Source of the DNA: Acidobacteriaceae bacterium
GTDB lineage: Bacteria > Acidobacteriota > Terriglobia > Terriglobales > Acidobacteriaceae
Direction of reading: 5' to 3'
Assembly (NCBI GenBank): GCA_003140785.1
Contig: PLKY01000421.1
Span: 25,059 to 38,236, forward strand
DNA length: 13,178 bases
Shown here: positions 12,938 to 13,178 of the stretch, piece by piece
Layout of the letters: each line of letters begins with the position of its first letter
Position numbering within the stretch: the first letter of the stretch is position 1
Program-made: the position numbers and the translations under genes
The notes under the pieces: model-generated
Databases searched by the model: none
What the model saw: only the letters and a program-made list of their open reading frames with translations
What the model was told of the DNA's origin: nothing

Positions 12938-13178
12938 TTCCCGAACTTCCAAAACCCTTCTCCGCCCGCGCCGAGCCTTCCAGTGTCTCTACTTCCTGGA
13001 CCAGGCCCGTCAAAACCGGGACCGGAATCATCTGTGCGATTTTCTCCCCGGCTTTCAGTTCAACCGCGGCGTCGCTGAGATTCGTCATCAACACGAGAAT
13101 CTCTCCGCGATATCCCGCGTCGATCACGCCGCCCGTGGTTGCGATACCTCTTGCTGCCATCGACGAGCGATCACGCAC
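12933..13178 (-). CDS. dut: dUTP diphosphatase, C-terminal part (5' end outside window)
   Basis: The visible 81 residues are the C-terminal half of a trimeric dUTPase, which hydrolyses dUTP to dUMP and pyrophosphate, keeping uracil out of DNA and supplying thymidylate synthesis. Conserved motifs in order: RSSMAARG (motif II, phosphate binding), GVIDAGYRGEI (motif III, containing the catalytic Asp and the Tyr of the uracil pocket), KIAQMI (motif IV), and RAEKGFGSSG (motif V, the flexible tail that closes over the substrate). The reading frame is open to the window edge; the first visible codon, GTG, is internal, not the start. It ends 84 bp from the tricorn stop, convergent with it. Confidence 0.93.
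   Translation of the reverse strand: MRDRSSMAARGIATTGGVIDAGYRGEILVLMTNLSDAAVELKAGEKIAQMIPVPVLTGLVQEVETLEGSARAEKGFGSSGK

Overview
The window looks like a chromosomal stretch from an Acidobacteriota bacterium, probably of the Terriglobia/Acidobacteriaceae type. The evidence is a very large TonB-dependent receptor with an N-terminal carboxypeptidase-regulatory domain, a secreted tricorn-type protease, a moderately high G+C content, and long gaps between divergent genes. The genus cannot be named from the sequence alone. No rRNA, tRNA, CRISPR array or insertion sequence was recognised.

Layout. (1) Positions 1-1706, minus strand: a three-gene operon of a secreted single-domain CuA cupredoxin (1344-1706), a lipoprotein-type monohaem cytochrome c (871-1341), and an uncharacterised nucleotidyltransferase-family protein whose 3' end lies outside the window (1-865). 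(2) Positions 1707-2055: a divergent control region with two arrays of TGTC repeats. Most are spaced exactly 11 bp, the pattern of PhoB/OmpR-family direct-repeat boxes. (3) Positions 2056-3428, plus strand: an outer-membrane porin-like beta-barrel overlapping by one base a small c-type cytochrome. (4) Positions 3461-3494: a perfect 11-bp hairpin between convergent genes. (5) Positions 3511-7335, minus strand: the giant TonB-dependent receptor, with a recognisable promoter about 160 bp upstream. (6) Positions 7677-8945, minus strand: a ROK-family winged-helix regulator lacking the ROK kinase catalytic aspartate. (7) Positions 8946-9419: a divergent control region with leader hairpins. (8) Positions 9420-12848, plus strand: a tricorn protease homologue with a signal peptide. 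(9) Positions 12880-12937: two hairpins between convergent genes. (10) Positions 12933-13178, minus strand: the C-terminal part of dUTPase.

How the genes may work together. Cupredoxin, two cytochromes c and an outer-membrane barrel share one divergent control region and probably form one envelope electron-transfer unit; this is inference from gene order, signal peptides and haem/copper motifs. The ROK regulator next to the TonB receptor resembles a local carbohydrate-uptake control pair. The tricorn protease and dUTPase look like ordinary housekeeping neighbours. The most interesting item is the double 11-bp-period array in the redox control region.
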